Shown: positions 46,189 to 57,046, counted from the stretch's first letter. The stretch: 64,000 bases of DNA from Ascarosepion bandense (GCA_037127315.1 JBBBDQ010001686.1:1371001-1435000); one strand, 5' to 3'. Made by a program: numbers and translations. Notes: generated by a model not told the origin, from the letters alone.

Positions 46189-46741
46189 TCTTCTTCTTCG
46201 TCTTCTTCTTCTGTGTGCCCTGCCCTTTCAGGACGTAAGCGATCATGGCTTTCCACGTCTCCCTATCCCTGGTGGTTTATAGCACGCTTTCTCCTGCTCC
46301 CCCACCCAAACCCCGCTCGGCCATTCATTAGCTCCAGCCCATAAATCTAGAATATAAATGTATAGAAACTATCATAGCCACAAATGAGGGATCAGTTTAT
46401 ATATTTATTATAATATAAAATTGATCCCCCTTTTTATACCCACATTATAATTTCTTATAAACAGTTGGCATGTATATTCTTCTTCTATGTGCTCTGTCCT
46501 TTCCGGACGTAGGCGATCATGGCTTTCCACTTCTCCCTATCCCTGGTGGCTCTAAGTACGTTTTCTCCCGTTACACCACGCAACGCCCGTTCTGTCATCT
46601 ACCTGTTCAGGCTCTTCAAATATGTTATCCGCTGCCTTCCTTTGTCTCTTTTTCCTTCTAACTGGCCTTGCGGTATCAGCTTCTCCAAGCCCTCCTTCCT
46701 CATTACATGTTCAAGGTACTTCAGTTGTCTCTTCCTGATGC
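46189..46741 (-). mobile_element. RTE-like LINE tail inserted with 10-bp target duplication
   Basis: Minus-strand insertion flanked by TTTCTCAGAT on both sides (46,179-46,188 and 46,742-46,751). It begins at the left with a TTC-rich tail, holds two tail modules (CTTTCAGGACGTAAGC at about 46,227 and CTTTCCGGACGTAGGC at about 46,498) with the palindromic unit between (46,381-46,438), and ends in coding sequence for the C-terminal blocks. Truncated at its 5' end. The clean duplication shows that the two-module structure moved as one piece. Confidence 0.85.
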
Positions 46742-46834
46742 TTTCTCAGATGAGTGTTTAAAAAATGATTCGAGTAAATGAAGACTGTATTTCTTTGGAG
46801 GGACTATTCTTATTCCAACAACATGGTCTGTTAG
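46742..46834. repeat. 137-bp satellite monomer, continuation
   Basis: TTTAAAAAATGATTCGAGTAAA to CTTATTCCAACAA matches satellite monomers at 44.4 and 44.85 kb. Confidence 0.65.
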
Positions 46835-47110
46835 TATAGAATAATACGCGAAGTATTTCTCACGAAAGTAAGCTTTCCAGGAAATGGCAGATGTGTTAGC
46901 GCAAGATCTGGGGTGTACGGCATAGAATTTGGTGTCTCGCAACCAAGTCGCAATATGGTATCCCTTGCCACACGTGCCATATGATGGCTGGCATTGTCCT
47001 GAAGTAACACTGTATGTTGGCTTATTCTGCTTCAGAGTCTGTTCTACCCGTTCCAACTACTGTAAGTACAAATCTGTATTAATAGTGTGCCGTTGATACC
47101 TGTTCATAAT
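46835..47110 (-). pseudogene. mariner-like transposase fragment
   Basis: Minus strand, two frames: INTDLYLQ and LERVEQTLKQNKPTYSV in one, then LLQDNASHHMARVARDTILR, LGCETPNSMPYTPDLAL in the next. This fits the second and third catalytic regions of mariner transposases (LLHDNARPH, then PPYSPDLAPSD). Stops and frameshifts; dead. Confidence 0.7.
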
Positions 47111-47185
47111 GCACCGCTTTTGAACTAGTCAACTATATACTGTGCATGAACGTGTGTGGAGTTTTGCGTATATATACGAGTTGCC

Positions 47186-47348
47186 TTCAATAAGTTTCCG
47201 GACTTCTTTTGTGGAGGCATTTAAAATTATTGTATTATTAGGCCTATCCTCTTATCAGATGTATAGTAATCTCATAATACAATTTCAAGAGCCTACAATA
47301 ATTTTAATTGCTTCTACAAAAAAGTCAGGAAACTTATCGAAGGTACTT
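47186..47348. mobile_element. 160-bp MITE, mariner-like, with long terminal inverted repeats
   Basis: About 55 bp at 47,186-47,243 (GTTGCCTTCAATAAGTTTCC...) is the inverted copy of 47,294-47,348 (...CAGGAAACTTATCGAAGGTAC). The centre is about 50 bp without coding capacity. Confidence 0.75.

Positions 47349-47403
<55 letters not shown>
47349..47403. repeat. (AT)n microsatellite
   Basis: About 26 TA units. Confidence 0.95.
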
Positions 47404-47408
<5 letters not shown>

Positions 47409-48154
47409 TTTGTATATTTAGGCAGCAAATTTTCTTTTAGATATGTCAGATTAAATAAATTGTAAAGATTGTGGCTCCTTTTTTTTTTTTTTAAATAAAA
47501 TCCGTTCGTACTCACGGATAATCTTTCGTGCATTATAATTCAAAGATGCAAGAAATGTGCTGTAACTTTGACAGTTGATTTTATTATTCATTTCTCGATG
47601 TTCTGAAGTACTTTCAATGTCATTCTAAGATCATCTTGAGGGGTGTGACAAAAAATGAAAATATCCTACAAAGAAAACAACAAAAGCAAACTACAGATCC
47701 CCGAGGCAATATTCATTAAAAAAACTAAAGACGTCAATAAATAGAATCGACTACGAATATTCTGGTAATGTTCTAAAATATTTATAAAAAACAGAATGCA
47801 TTAACACGTGCATGACCATAAAATTACAACAAAAAAATTCTATTATGGATACTTCCATTGAGGATAATGAACACTAAGCAATTTGTCAGCCGTTACAATT
47901 GAAGCAAGATGAAAATTTACAGTAATTTTTATCAACACAATTTTGAGATTATTTTTTATTACCACAACTTAGACTTTTTTAGATGATCTCGGAAAGAGAT
48001 TGAAAGTACTTGGGAACATCAAGAAATGGAAAATAAAATCAACTGTCAAAGTTTCTTACATCTTTGAATTATAATACACGAAATATTATCCGTGAGAACA
48101 AACAGATTTTATTAAAAATAACCAGACACAATATTTGCAACTTATTTAATCTGA
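47404..48154. mobile_element. Penelope-like remnant with inverted arms of about 180 bp
   Basis: 47,446-47,632 and 47,985-48,154 are inverted copies (for example TTGACAGTTGATTTTATT against AATAAAATCAACTGTCAA). 47,404-47,460 (minus) translates to LFNLTYLKENLLPKYTNFNI, similar to the N-terminal unit at 36.4 kb. Inside, 47,664-47,740 (plus) reads ENNKSKLQIPEAIFIKKTKD, like the GIY-YIG domain end at 63.9 kb (KLKILEALYIKQFKP). Together they suggest a Penelope-like element reduced to its terminal repeats and a scrap of the endonuclease end. Confidence 0.55.
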
Positions 48155-49917
48155 GCTGTCGGGGAAGCAAGTAAACGAAAGGAAATTCCACAGGTAGGAA
48201 GTGCGAAAAAAGGAGCTGCTGAAATAAAATTTGCGTTTGCATTTTATTGGTTTCACAGTAAAAGGTTCAGACCTACTTGTTAATCTTTTGGCTCGAGTAA
48301 ATTCATATATAGGGAAACCAGTGAGCTAAGTTCATCGGAGTAGATACCGTGAAAATATTTGTAAAAGAGAGACAAAGAATCCACATTGAGCCGGTGAGAA
48401 AGTGACTGTATCTAAGCTGCCAAGTCGGGATCGATCACATTACAGATTCTCTGTTTAATTTTGTCATGAAAGAAAGAAAATATAAAATACTAGAGAATAA
48501 AGAAAGAAAGAAAGAAAAACCCGACCAGATATCGCAGCCGTATTCAAATCACGTGAGAATAGTAGATTTACATATGTTCAGGATTGTTTCAGACGGGAAA
48601 AACTTCCTGGCCCTACACAGAAAACCGACCTTCTAAGCAGCGGATTTAGCTATGGATTTTATATAGTCATTCTACTTGAGGTCTGTTGTGAGAGTTAACC
48701 CGAGGGGGCGCAGTGTTTTATTTTCATGAAGACTAGCCTGATCCATGCTAATGGTGGGTAGGACCGATTGTCTGTGATGGTTAATATATAGCAGCTTCGT
48801 TTTGGAATCATTAAACATCACGAGCTATTTCTTACCCCAGGTCCTTTTCAAGATCGGCAGCGAAGTTTGCTTTGTCAGCCTCGGCAGATTTTTGATCAAG
48901 GCGAGAATAAATCGTAGTGACGTCAGCGTATATGCCTACTTGGTATCTTATTACATCGGGGAGATCGTAAATATAGATAAGGAAAGCATAAGACCTAGAA
49001 TAGATCCTTGACCCGCGTTCGTATGATAGTATTGGGAGGCATGTCCGTTCAATACTAACTTCATTGTGCGATTTGAACGGAATGACTGGATAAGGAAAAA
49101 CAATTGTCTAGTTATAACATAGCCCCGCAGCTTGCGTAGAAGGCCAGCATGCCAGACTCTGTCAAACACTTACGAGATATCTAGGGCAACAGTTCGGGCT
49201 TCGCCGTTTTTGTCGAGGGCCTGTTGTATATACTCAGTGATGGGCGTGAGCATATCAGCAGTAGACCTAGTGAAGCGGAAACCATACTGTTTGCCAGAGA
49301 AGAGTTTGCGGGCTCTGAGATGTTGAACTACCTTAGCGTTGATGATGGCTTCGAACACTTTGCAAAAAGTCGGTAGGAAGCTGATAGGGCGATAATTAGA
49401 GAGGTCAGAGTGTTCATCAGTAGTTTTATATATTGGAACCACGGAAGAGGACTTCCAACAGGCAGGAAAGAATAAGCAGATGCAGTAGTTATAGAGTTTG
49501 GAGAAAACAGAGGAGAGTTCAGAGGAACATTTCTTCAGGACAATGATGGCGATTCCGTCACCGCCGCTCGCTTTATGAGGGTCAAGTTTTAAAATTATGT
49601 TAGAGACCACCGAGGAGGGAATGTGGATATTATTTAGTTGGGCCTCAGTTCGAGGTGGTAAATCGGGTACAGATACTCTAGAAAAGTCCAGTGTCAAGTT
49701 GGTGTAGAATTGTGAGCGGAGCACTCAGCCTTGTCTGTTGTAAAGGTAAGGACCGCATATTCGTTGATTCGATGGGGTATTGAGGGTTTGGTGTTTAGTA
49801 CACTTTTACAGAGCCTCCAGTAGTCTTTGGAGCCGAACTTACAAGAAGCTATGCGCTGCTTCATTCTGGTTGCAAACAGCAGCTTAGATTCTTTAAGTAT
49901 CTTCTTGCACTTATTGA
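48155..49917 (-). mobile_element. L2/CR1-like LINE, pre-RT to C-terminus
   Basis: Minus strand: 49,917-49,694 encodes [20 protein letters not shown] and [20 protein letters not shown]; 49,724-49,170 encodes DPHKASGGDGI, the LSNYRPISFLPTFCKVFEAI block and GKQYGFRFTRSTADML; 49,169-48,951 encodes FDRVWHAGLLRKLRGY and a broken QGSILG motif; the catalytic box near 48,925 reads YADV, having lost the second Asp; 48,480-48,155 is the C-terminal region. A patch of about 50 bp at 48,470-48,522 (GAAAGAAAATATAAAATACT...) is foreign and matches the polypurine array at 51.6 kb. 5' truncated at the (GATA)n array. Dead. Confidence 0.85.
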
Positions 49918-49918
49918 A

Positions 49919-49957
<39 letters not shown>

Positions 49958-49968
49958 TGAACAGAATG

Positions 49969-50008
<40 letters not shown>

Positions 50009-50020
50009 GAATGAATGGAC

Positions 50021-50091
<71 letters not shown>

Positions 50092-50138
50092 GAACAGAAT
50101 GAGACAGATAGATAGATAGATAGCTAATGAACAGAATG

Positions 50139-50197
<59 letters not shown>

Positions 50198-50207
50198 GAA
50201 CAGAATG

Positions 50208-50249
<42 letters not shown>

Positions 50250-50264
50250 CTAATGAACAGAATG

Positions 50265-50306
<42 letters not shown>

Positions 50307-50321
50307 CTAATGAACAGAATG

Positions 50322-50376
<55 letters not shown>

Positions 50377-50387
50377 GAATGAATGAA

Positions 50388-50428
<41 letters not shown>

Positions 50429-50438
50429 GAACAGAATG

Positions 50439-50470
<32 letters not shown>

Positions 50471-50472
50471 TG

Positions 50473-50503
<31 letters not shown>

Positions 50504-50543
50504 CAGATTGAGATAGATAGATAGATAGATAACGAACAGATTG

Positions 50544-50593
<50 letters not shown>

Positions 50594-50604
50594 CGAACAG
50601 ATTG

Positions 50605-50642
<38 letters not shown>

Positions 50643-50653
50643 CGAACAGATTG

Positions 50654-50719
<66 letters not shown>

Positions 50720-50730
50720 CGAACAGATTG

Positions 50731-50780
<50 letters not shown>

Positions 50781-50964
50781 ACAGACTGAGATAGATAGAT
50801 CGATAGAAACAGAATTAGATAGATAGATAGATAAAAACAGACTGAGATAGATAGATCGATAGAAACAGACTGAGATAGATAGATCGATAGAAACAGACTG
50901 AGATAGATAGATAGATAGATAGATAGAAACAGACTGAGATAGATAGATAGATAGAAACAGACTG

Positions 50965-51021
<57 letters not shown>
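49918..51021. repeat. 1.1-kb (GATA)n array
   Basis: GATA runs separated by short spacers such as ATGAACAGAATGA, ACGAACAGATTGA and AACAGACTGA, in blocks of 40-90 bp. The long minus-strand frame of repeating Ser-Ile-Tyr-Leu is an artefact of the tetranucleotide. Confidence 0.97.
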
Positions 51022-51602
51022 TAGAAGGAGTAGACAAAATAATAGAAACGTCTTGAAATCTCAAGTAAATTTATTGCAATATGGAGTAGGCCTGCTTTTG
51101 GCAGTAATTACAGCTTGAATTTTGCGTAAGATAGACTCGTACATGTTTTGAATTGTTTCCAGATAATTTTTTATCCATTCTTTAGCTAACACTGATCATG
51201 GTGGAGGGGATCCACTCCTTACTTTTTTTTCTAAAATGAACTATAAATACTCAATGATGTTGAGATCTGGGTCTGTGGGTGCCAAATAAAATGTTCTACT
51301 TCATTAGAATGTTCCTCGTGCCATTCAGCTACAACTTTAGCATTATGAATGGGTGCGTTATCATCCTAAAAGATGTCACTTCTCTCTGGAAACAGTTCCT
51401 AAAACATATGATGAAGTTGATCACTTAAAATTCTTAAATAGTACTGTCTGTTGATTTTAAGAAACTTATTTAAATAATATCTGTAAACAAACAATATTGT
51501 CAAAAAAAATTAAAAATTTAAATATGAAGTACTACCAATATTAAGTTTCATCAAATTTTCCAAATTACGTGTTTCCTTTATTTTGCCCAACCCCTGCATA
51601 TA
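51022..51602 (-). pseudogene. Tc1-like transposon remnant with both ends
   Basis: Ends AGAAGGAGTAGACAAAATAA and (inverted) AGGGGTTGGGCAAAATAAAG with GAAAC beyond are related terminal inverted repeats next to TA. Minus-strand translation between them gives DDNAPIHNAKVVAEWHEEHS, PDLNIIEYL, ILEKKVRSGSP and [18 protein letters not shown], the C-terminal half of a Tc1-like DDE transposase. The N-terminal half is missing. It lies exactly between the GATA and GAAA repeats. Confidence 0.8.
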
Positions 51603-51703
51603 AGAAAGAAAGAAAAAAAGAAAGAAAGAAAAATTAAAAATTAAAACAAGAAAGAAAGAAAGAAAATATAAAATACTAGAGAATAAAGAAAGGAATGAAG
51701 CGA

Positions 51704-51747
<44 letters not shown>

Positions 51748-51818
51748 AAAATTAAAAATTAATACAAGAAAGGAAGAAAGAAAATATAAAATACTAGAGA
51801 ATAAAGAAAGAAATGAGC

Positions 51819-51852
<34 letters not shown>

Positions 51853-52028
51853 AAAATCAAAAATTAAAACAAGAAAGGAAGAAAGAAAATATAAAATACT
51901 AGAGAATAATGAAAGAAATGAGCGGAAGAAAGAAAGAAAGAAAGAAAGAAATATTAAAAATTAATACAAGAAAGAAAGAAAGAAAATATAAAATACTAGA
52001 GAATAAAGAAAGAAATGAGCGGAAGGAA

Positions 52029-52074
<46 letters not shown>

Positions 52075-52641
52075 AAAATCAAAAATTAATACAAGAAAGG
52101 AAGAAAGAAAATATAAAATACTAGAGAATAAAGAAAGAAATGAGCGGAAGAAAGAAAGAAAGAAAGAAAGAAAAATCAAAAATTAATACTAGAAAGGAAG
52201 AAAGAAAATATGAAATACTAGAGAATAAAGAAAGAAATGAGCGGAAGAAAGAAAGAAAGAAAGAAAGAAAAATTAAAAATTAATACAAGAAAGGAAGAAA
52301 AAAAATATAAAATACTAGAGAATAAAGCAAGAAATGAGCGGAATAAATAAATAAATAAATAAAGAAAGAAAGAAAGAAAGAAAGAAAATGCAAAATGAAA
52401 GAAGAAAGGATCGTGAAAGAAGACAAAGGATTACAGCAAAATGAACAAAAAATAGCGATAAAAAAAGAAAGCAAAAACGAAATAAAGAAAGAAAAAAGAA
52501 AGAAATATCAAAAGGAGGCAGAAAAACAGAAGGTATAAAAATAGATCGATGAAAAAGAAAGAAAGAATGAATGAAAGAAAAAGAAATCTATGAAAAAATG
52601 TAAAAAGAAGATAAAAATGCAAGAACGAATGCACACTTGGA

Positions 52642-52684
<43 letters not shown>

Positions 52685-52717
52685 GATGGGAGTTAGAGAT
52701 AAATAGATAGATAGAGA

Positions 52718-52755
<38 letters not shown>

Positions 52756-52781
52756 CCAAGAGAGGGAAAAGGTAAAGGGAA

Positions 52782-52825
<44 letters not shown>

Positions 52826-52921
52826 AAAAGCAGAAAAATAAAAATTCAAATGATTGGTGACGTAGAAACGCTGATAGTAAAAAAAGAAAGAAAGAAAGAA
52901 AGAAAGAAGGATGAAAGTTAG

Positions 52922-52968
<47 letters not shown>

Positions 52969-52977
52969 AATAGACTG

Positions 52978-53012
<35 letters not shown>

Positions 53013-53021
53013 AACAGACTG

Positions 53022-53072
<51 letters not shown>

Positions 53073-53107
53073 AACAGACTGAAATAGATAGATAGATAGA
53101 TAGATAG

Positions 53108-53166
<59 letters not shown>

Positions 53167-53229
53167 CCGACCAAGAGAGGGAAACGTAAAGGGAAAATGT
53201 TGAACTGAAAAGAAAACCTGCACAGAAAC

Positions 53230-53286
<57 letters not shown>

Positions 53287-53395
53287 AAAAGCAGTGAAAT
53301 AAAAATTCATATGATTGGTGATGTATAAACGCTGATAGTAAAGAAAGAAAGAAAGAAAGAAAGAAAGAAAAAAGAAAGAAAGAAAAAAATTATCA
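51603..53395. repeat. 1.8-kb polypurine region: GAAA, GATA and GA repeats
   Basis: 51,603-52,340 repeats a longer unit (about 110-145 bp) of GAAA runs plus TTAAAAATTAATACAAGAAA, then AAAATATAAAATACTAGAGA and AATAAAGAAAGAAATGAGCG. 52,680-52,895 and 52,910-53,365 are copies of another composite unit with (GATA)n, (GA)n, GCGACCAAGAGAGGGAAA and AAATGATTGGTGA-type words. One strand is almost only purines. The frames on both strands are low-complexity artefacts. Confidence 0.95.
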
Positions 53396-54030
53396 GACCC
53401 CAAAATTACGACGAAAATGAAAAGAAGAAACATATAAAAAGAGCAAATAAAACACCAACCGAAATAACCCAGACCCACGCCCCAAAACACCGATAGTTTA
53501 AACAGCGCGACCCCCCCCACCTAACCCGCAACTACATTTCGACTGACCCTCCTTCACAGTTAAAGTCCAGAGTTTAATAGACGAAAGTAAATCCCTCTTG
53601 CAAGATAAACGCGACTTATCGAATTTTGGTACGGGACATTATATTTAGAATGCATTCCCAAATCGGTATTTACGGCGAACAGCTGTTTCGCCTATCAGTT
53701 GATAGCTTTCGGGGCTCTGAGTAATTGGGTGGGACAGGTTAAGTTCGAAGTTTTGGGGTGTAGGTTCTGCTGATTGGTCGAGTGTTGGGTGATTAGACTA
53801 CTCTGTGTTCCGACTTCCATTGCTATTAATTTCTTTAGTACCAGTATACTACAGCGGTGAGTGAAAAAGATTTGACAGATTTTACAAGTCTCAAATCGCA
53901 CTGGACACAATCAACGCACGGTTATTGCAACGATTGACAACTGGCTTTTTCTTTGCGACCCCGAGTTAATTATCCACTAATGTACGAAAATCTTTTGGAG
54001 TAAAATACGATGATGAATGTTCTGCTACCG
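53396..54030. other. Low-repeat island
   Basis: The longest piece that matches nothing else in the window. It is somewhat richer in G+C, with a C run at 53,512-53,519, CAGCTGTTTCGCCTATCAGT and GATTGGTCG. No convincing coding frame, splice pair or RNA motif was found. Confidence 0.4.

Positions 54031-54076
<46 letters not shown>
54031..54076. repeat. (AT)n microsatellite
   Basis: About 20 TA units. Confidence 0.95.
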
Positions 54077-54077
<1 letters not shown>

Positions 54078-54144
54078 TAAGTAGCTAACCTAGACCCAAC
54101 GGACGTGTTCAAAGGTAACTTTACAGTTATATATATATAGTAAT

Positions 54145-54410
54145 CCGCATACACATCTGTTTCGCTCTATCACACCTCATCAGTACGGCTAGACTCAGAT
54201 TGCTTTTAACCCAGGATTGAAACCCGACTGAAGTGGCGTCAGTCGGCGATTCTACATCTGGGCTATGAGCGTTCGGTAGAAGAAGGCAGACATTTTAGCG
54301 TGTATATTGTCATTATACCCGCTCAATAGCCAGAGTGCTCTAATCCATTACTGAATGAGCGATGCGTACATGCCAGAGCAGCTACTGTTTTTCAAAGTCT
54401 ATTGTAATTA
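54145..54410 (-). repeat. SINE-B, near full-length copy
   Basis: Reverse copy of 3,740-4,012. The B box appears as GGATTGAAACCCGAC at 54,212 and the A box as GGGCTATGAGCG at 54,261. The non-tRNA part runs on to CAGCTACTGTTTTTCAAAGT. Confidence 0.8.
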
Positions 54411-54714
54411 AGCAGCAAACATATTTTTATACACGCTTAATTAAAAATGAGAGACAAATTTCTGTGTTTAAGTTTTTTATATAATTTTTCATGTGATCTT
54501 GTAATTTCTTTCTAATCAATACAAAAATCATATGGTCCTGGGCATGACGGTAAACTGCATCCGGCAGCACAGCCTCTGATTGGGAGGTTGTGTGGAACAT
54601 GGAACTACGTCTTAATTGCAGTTGTTCTCAGGTCCACCCTGACCCGGAGTGATAGCACCTGTTAGCGTCCCAGCTATGGGCAAATAGTTAAACCCCAAAC
54701 TGGGGTCAAAACAC
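54411..54714. other. Unassigned; includes a GC-richer segment
   Basis: 54,535-54,710 (CCTGGGCATGACGGTAAACT to CCCAAACTGGGGTCAAAACA) contains short inverted words and may be another short repeat, but I cannot assign it. Confidence 0.35.
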
Positions 54715-55020
54715 TATGAAAGTATAAAGATATACTATAGAAATATAAAGATATACTATAGAAATATGAAAGTATAAAGATATACTATAGAAATATATGC
54801 ATAAAAATAGACTTCTATAGAAAAATATACATTTTTGAAGGAAAAATATTCCTAATAAGACATTTTGAAGGAGAAAAAAATGAAAAAAAAAAACAATATA
54901 TATATAAAACTTAATATATATATATATATATAAAACTTAAATGATGGTTTTTATATATATAAAACTTAAATGGTTTTATATATAAAACTTAAATGGTTTT
55001 ATATATATAAAACTTAAATG
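54715..55020. repeat. Short tandem repeats
   Basis: ATGAAAGTATAAAGATATACTATAGAAAT-type units (three to four) at 54,715-54,800, then TATATAAAACTTAAATGGTTTT-type units at 54,898-55,020. Confidence 0.8.
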
Positions 55021-55910
55021 ATGGTTCCTACCAACCCTTTCTCAAAGAAAAAAGATGTGTACACATGTATATTATGTGTATATGAATTTTTTGTATATAG
55101 GTGTGTACACACATATATATGTGTGTATGCGCATGTATATGTATATAAGTGTGTAATAAATTGAATGTGTCTATGTGTATGTATATATGTATTCTTATTC
55201 GTAGGATTGTGTGTGTATATATATGTATGTATGTGTGTACTTCTATAGGTATGTATATAATAATTGTAATTAATTTTTTTTTTTTTTTACCTAGTGTTGT
55301 CTTTATTTAGTTTAATTTCAAATGACCTCATTTTTTTAAAAATAATTTTATTTTAAATCCTATATCTTTTTATTCCCTTTTATTAATAATTATGCCTTTT
55401 TAAGTAAAGGCCTTTTTCTAATACTTCAACGTTTTGGGGAAATTAGGTTTTTGAATTTGTCCAGCGTCTGTAATATTTAAAAAAAATTTTTTCTTTAGTT
55501 TCTTTCTTTTTCCCACCCTTCCTTCTTTTATCTCTCTTACCACCTTTTTTCCGTGTTGCTTAAACTTACGTCGATTTAACACGGCTGTCTGTTAATTTTT
55601 AGTTACATTCTCCCTTTTTTTTGCGAACCCAGACGATGTCAATTTTTTTTCTTTTCTTATTTATTTGATTTTATTCTATCTTTTTCTTTTTCTTTTTCGT
55701 TTTCTTTTTCTTTTTCTTTCCCTTTATTTTTATTTTTATTTTATTTTATTATTTATTTTTTAATTTCTTTGCAATCTATTTAAAAAGGAAAAGTAGACTA
55801 ATTTTTCTCCAGTTTCTGAAAGGTTTTTTCTGTTGCTGAGGTGATGTGTCGTCCCCCGTGGGGATCTTCATATCGAAATGGCCATTCAACATCTTTGAAT
55901 TAATCCTTTT
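55021..55910. other. Low-complexity AT-rich DNA
   Basis: TG/TA-rich stretch (55,050-55,260) followed by T-rich DNA with CTTTTT runs (55,665-55,740). No gene seen. Confidence 0.5.
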
Positions 55911-56065
55911 TTAATATATATTTGCTCTGTAATATTTTATTACATGGAGCTCTCTTCCTGTATCATTTTTTAATATTAAAATAAATTTTTAATATTAATT
56001 AGGATCGGGTTTTTTGGAATTTACCTTCCTGCTTTTTTCCCTTGGATTGAAGTATCTGAATTAAA
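55911..56065 (+). repeat. Repeat Y, forward copy
   Basis: ATTTTATTACATGGAGCTCTC to CTTGGATTGAAGTATCTGAAT. The same sequence is inverted at 60,838-60,982. Both copies end in (AT)n. Confidence 0.75.
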
Positions 56066-56067
56066 AT

Positions 56068-56091
56068 ATATATATATATATATATATATAT
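56068..56091. repeat. (AT)n microsatellite
   Basis: Twelve AT units. Confidence 0.9.
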
Positions 56092-56103
56092 TTATCTAAT
56101 TAT

Positions 56104-56572
56104 GACAAGTTTTGTCTATTTTATGTAATTATTTTTATATTCTCTGATAACCTAAATAGCATTATCATTAAATGAAGAAAGAAAATTACAATATTGATCC
56201 ATAACTTTTTTAATAATCCAAACTAAACTTTCGGATTACATTTTCAAAGATGTCAAATTACATTATATATTACAAACACGGACAAACCATAATGACAAAC
56301 TGTTTTTGTTTACATGGAAGATTTCCAAGCAACAACAAACTCGTGCATTTAAAACGCTGGAAGTGAATGTCGTATCACCGCTCATGACGTTACATATGAC
56401 CAAGCGATCGGGAAAACAAGGAATATTACGGATGGTAAGCCATGAGAATAAAAAATTATGTATCAATATTGTAATTTTCTCTCTTCATTTAATGATAATG
56501 CTATTAAGCTTATCAGAGAACATGAAAAACATTTACATAAAATAAATCGACCAAACTCGTCTATATTATTTA
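56104..56572. mobile_element. Inverted-repeat element, arms about 115 bp
   Basis: 56,104-56,218 and 56,450-56,572 are inverted copies (CATTATCATTAAATGAAGAA against TTCATTTAATGATAATGC, TATTCTCTGATAA against TTATCAGAGAACATG). The 230-bp interior has no motif. The layout resembles 47,446-48,154. Family unknown. Confidence 0.6.
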
Positions 56573-56634
56573 ATGAAACATGCATTAATGAAAAACTGCT
56601 GCTTATGTACATATACATATACATATCTATATAT

Positions 56635-56745
56635 ATATATAGAATCGGGTTTCAATCATGGGTTAGGAAGCGACCGGAGTCTAAGCCGTACTGATGAGCT
56701 GTAATACAGCGAAACAGATCTGTCTGCGGATGACTATAGTATATA
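56635..56745 (+). repeat. SINE-B, partial
   Basis: GGGTTTCAATCATGGGTTAG (B-box region) to ACAGATCTGTCTGCGGATGA, 3' half only, with (AT)n on both sides. Confidence 0.7.
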
Positions 56746-57046
56746 TATATATAACGAAAATCTGAAATTTAAGATATATTTTACAATAAAACCAACCTTC
56801 CTGTTTCTGCGGTTTCGACCCCTTTGTACCTTCTTCATTCTAATACACTCTCATATATACACCTGTTGCTGGTGACGCAGAGAAAGAAATTAGTAGATAT
56901 AAATATAAGATAAGGATAATATCCGATCATATAGCAACAGAAGCTGTTAAATAAGAGGTCGGATGTGATGGCTGTGTAGAAGCAAGATAGATCGTTCTGC
57001 CAAGCAAATCTCAAGCCAGGGTAGAATTGCTTATATTTATAAAGCA
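56746..57046. other. Unassigned spacer
   Basis: No gene. Contains TTTCTGCGGTTTCGACCCCT at 56,801, which may be part of a terminal repeat, and AT-rich DNA. Confidence 0.35.

Noticed and set aside
49694..51064. A 456-codon minus-strand frame rich in Ser-Ile-Tyr-Leu
   Set aside because: It is (GATA)n read as TATC. Only the last 80 residues are real LINE sequence.
51695..53520. Lys/Glu/Arg-rich plus-strand and Phe/Leu/Ser-rich minus-strand frames
   Set aside because: Translations of GAAA, GATA and GA repeats; no domain.
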